A stretch of 64,000 nucleotides of DNA from Gordionus sp. m RMFG-2023 (Eukaryota > Nematomorpha > Gordioida > Chordodea > Parachordodidae), in contig NC_088775.1 of assembly GCF_954871325.1 (NCBI RefSeq), positions 24,839,561 to 24,903,560 of the forward strand. Direction: 5' to 3'. The notes beneath the pieces were generated by a model. That model was not told where the DNA came from. It was given only the letters and a program-made list of their open reading frames with translations, and searched no databases. This document shows positions 60,938 to 64,000 of the stretch, piece after piece (position 1 is the stretch's first letter; each line of letters opens with the position of its first letter). The translations under genes and the position numbers were made by a program.

Positions 60938-63870
60938 TATACCTAAAACGAATTATGTTATTCGATTCGATTCATATTTTACGAATACGAATAACACAAT
61001 TATTCGATTCGAAAATTCGAATCGAATTCGAATAAGGAAAATATATTACGAGATTATTCGACTAAAATAATTTATAGTATTAATATATATTGGAAAATAA
61101 TCATATATAAATCATATATTATTATTAGGAATTATTTGAAATTATTTCAATTTAATAAAATCTCCTAGTGGAATAATGAAAATTGCGCCAAATTTTGAAA
61201 CTCCATTTTAATTTATCTCATAATAGACCATTACTTTAGAAATTTCTTTTATGATAGAGATGGACGAAGAAGGTAATTAATATAACACATAACATTTACA
61301 ATTATAATAAACTGTTAATCCCATCACATCAAGAATGATGGGCAAACCTGATATTTCTCTTTCATTTGATGATGGAAAATTCACAAAAATTTATATTATC
61401 TTTATAAAATTATATTCTTGATTCTTTTCCCAATATAATTAAATTTTATGAACAGTGTTTGGAATTATAACCTATAAATCCAAATCATTTTTGTAAAAAA
61501 TATTTTATAAGTAAATCTATATAAAATTTACATGTAATAGTATTTTTAAACTTAAAACTTTATTTTTCATTTATATCCAAATTCACTAAAATATATAATA
61601 ATTTTGTGATAAATTTTTTATAAGTTATCATCTCATCTACATTTTTGGATAATTTATCAATTGTATGAGCAGTTTGTAAAAAATATTTTATAAGAAAATT
61701 CTGATATGATGATTATAGGATCTGATGATTTTGACATATATATATTACTGACTAACTTATTGATTGCCATATTGGGTTGGCTGGCTATGCTATAAATATT
61801 ATAATAATATTTAATTTATTAAATAGATATTCAACCTATTGGTATAATAGATATTTCTGAATCAGAAAGCATTGGAGAACAAAGCCAATATTCATCATCC
61901 ATTTCAATACAGTCAGGCTCGGGAGGACGTAAAAATGCAGATATTTGGAAACATTATATTTATCAAGCATCAACAGAAACTGCAAGATGTAAGATTTGTC
62001 GGGTTGAAATTAAGTGTAAAAAAAAAACTACTTCAGCTTTGATTAATCATTACAAACGATTCTATCAAAAAACTTATAATAATAAATTTATTGAATCATA
62101 TTTTGATAATGATATAAATAAAAATCATTGTACAACAATAATGATATCAAACACCATTTATTAAAATTTTTGATCAAATCTAATATCCCATTTAAAATTC
62201 TTGCAACAAATGAATTTAAAGGTTTTGTTAAAGCATTAAAATATGTTCAATTCCTACATTAAAACAATACATTAATGAATCTTTTGATAATGAATTCCAA
62301 AAAATTAAATTGATAATAAACAAATCTAATACACAAATAAATTTTACAATAGATATTTGGTCAAGTCCAACAAATGTCCCATTCTTGGGATTAACCTGCC
62401 ATTACATTGATGATGAATGGGTACTAAAATCTATATTATTAGACATTGTTCCTTTTACAAATTCCCATTCTGGGGAAAACATATATAAGACATTTTATAG
62501 AATCATTAACAATTATAGCATAGATATAAAGTCAACGGCTTTTACATACGAATGCCGCATCAAACACTACCTTTATAAATACCCTTAAAATTAAAAATCC
62601 AAGATCATAAATTCCACATATTCGCTGTTTTGCACATGTTTTAAATCTTGTTGTTCAAGAAATAATAAAACAAATTGATGAGCAATTAATAAAATTAAGA
62701 GGCACTAATTCGAAATTCTTATAAGAAAACTACTATGATGAAAGAATTTTGTAATTCACTAATTCCATCTATTACATATTTGAAGTTAAAATTAGATACA
62801 CCTATCAGATGGAACAGCTCATATTCCATGATAGAACGAGCAATACAAATGAGAAAAGCTATAGATCATGCCGTTATTAATAGTTATGATATATGTGAAG
62901 TATTTATTTATATTTAAATCTAATTTTTATTTTTAATATAGGATGAATGGACCGCCTTAGAAAGAATACATTAAACTTAAAAACATTTTATGATTTTACT
63001 GTTGCCATATCAGGAGAAACTTATCCTACACTTAATCTGGTCATCCCCTTTTATATATCATTGAGCACCTAAGTCTCTTTGATAATACGCTTATAAACGC
63101 AATTAATGCGCAACAAAAAATAGTATCATATTTTAACAGATTTCCAAACAATTATATCTGCAATATTAGATCCAAAACTTAAACTGGAATTTTTTGAGTG
63201 CCTACCTATATCTTATAATATAAACTTTACAACTATATTTAATAATTTTGAGAAAATGTTTGATGAATATAAAATTAAATATGATGTATCAAAAAGTAAA
63301 CCTTTAATACAATAAAATATGGATGTCATTTTTAAACAGAATGTTATGCCAATTTCTGAAATTGACACATATTTAAAAGAAGTGAGAATAACGTCAAATA
63401 AAAACCCACTAGAATGGTGGAAACTACATGGAGACCGTTTTCCCGTGTTATCTAAAATGGCGAGGGACATATTGTCGATACAGGGATCTTCAACCCCATG
63501 TGAGCGACTCTTTTCTGTTGGAGCTCATATGGTTACAAAATATAGAATGTCGTTAAAGGAGGAAAAAATCCGAAAAACTTTATATTTGAAAAATTGGCTG
63601 TTGTCAGATTTATCTTCTACATTATAGATATGAATATTATATTGATTTTTCCACATTGTATATAAATATATTATATATGTATGCTTCTATTTTGTCTAAT
63701 AAAATTTGTTTGTCTTTATCCTTAGTTAAATTTTACAAAATAAATTTTATAATAGATCTTTTTTAATTCATGGTAAATAAAATTATCGAATCGAATCGAA
63801 TAATCATTTTATTATTCATACTTATACGAATAATAAATTATTCGATTCGATTCGTATTTTTGTAGGTATA
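60938..63870 (+). mobile_element. hAT transposon with TATACCTA ends and TTCGATTCG subterminal repeats
   Basis: The left end TATACCTAAAACGAATTATG and complement of the right end TATACCTACAAAAATACGAA are flanked by identical ttaaagac at 60930-60937 and 63871-63878. Repeated ATTCGAATCGAAT motifs occupy about 80 bp at each end. The 2.9-kb body holds a BED-hAT transposase. Older end fragments are at 38700-38829 and 52615-52835. Confidence 0.92.
61826..63627 (+). pseudogene. BED-finger hAT transposase, broken
   Basis: BED finger (ADIWKHYIYQASTETARCKI, CRVEIKCKKKTTSALINHYK) near 61935-62060. The catalytic region FTIDIWSSPTNVPFLGLTCH and YIDDEWVLKS is at 62310-62588. Then KLKLDTPIRWNSSYSMIERA (62735-62917), and the C-terminal block LEWWKLHGDRFPVLSKMARD with IQGSSTPCERLFSVGAHMV (63319-63627). 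At least five interruptions. The Asp of TIDIW fits the first catalytic residue. Confidence 0.85.
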
Positions 63871-64000
63871 TTAAAGACTGAGATAAAGCAGTTTAAATTT
63901 TTTGGGTCCATATTAACTCCACGAAAGTTCTAGCGTTCTTTTAAAAATTAATATTTTAAAGGACTAATTTTGAACCGGGCCAGGCTCGCGTCTAAAATAA

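Noticed and set aside
1-64000. LTR retroelements, Polintons, CRISPR arrays, rRNA genes
   Set aside because: No LTR pairs, integrase or capsid-type proteins, spaced identical repeats or rRNA-like sequence were seen.

Overview
The window is AT-rich eukaryotic (animal) DNA dominated by one long host gene. On the minus strand, 17 coding exons between 48697 and 3836 encode a TRPC-class cation channel of the TRP/TRPL/TRP-gamma type: ankyrin repeats, TRP_2 region, six membrane segments with pore, EWKFAR TRP box, C-terminal coiled coil and a Ser/Pro/Thr-rich tail. Every intron phase matches the exon on its other side, giving about 1300 residues. The gene type and transposon content suggest an invertebrate, probably an arthropod with a transposon-rich genome; the species cannot be fixed from the sequence. 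The 5' end of the gene (first exon, promoter) was not found; the reading frame runs off upstream of 48697.

The introns (about 40 kb) are packed with transposable elements in both orientations. 3' flank (1-3835): a non-autonomous hAT element with perfect 8-bp target duplications and an internally deleted DUF4371-type hAT copy. Introns between 3836 and 24073: short hAT-type remnants, foldback sequences, a REL-endonuclease LINE with reverse transcriptase (about 13000-16740), a roughly 2-kb element built of ATTTATCGCGAA-like motifs with a nested hAT MITE (17235-19247), a decayed Tc1/mariner-like transposase and a 3-kb nearly complete hAT (20988-23982). Intron 24553-31658: a 5'-truncated RTE LINE with an 18-bp target duplication, an unusual DDE-like transposon with a C-x-C zinc region (about 26400-29390), a tRNA-like sequence and a 218-bp tandem duplication. 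Introns 32055-48580: three-level nested hAT insertions (36254-38234), a perfect 35-bp inverted repeat, a hAT with CAGGGGCGGACTGGC ends and a 3' fragment of the same LINE as at 13-16.7 kb.

Upstream of the visible exons (48698-64000) no host gene was recognised. This part holds tRNA-derived short repeats (about 50.15-50.56 kb), paired MITEs, and three hAT elements with identifiable boundaries (52849-54902, 56288-59919, 60938-63870), some with smaller elements nested inside. hAT elements are by far the most numerous class; no LTR retroelement, Polinton, rRNA gene or CRISPR was seen. All transposase and reverse transcriptase genes seen here are interrupted, so mobility would depend on proteins supplied from elsewhere.
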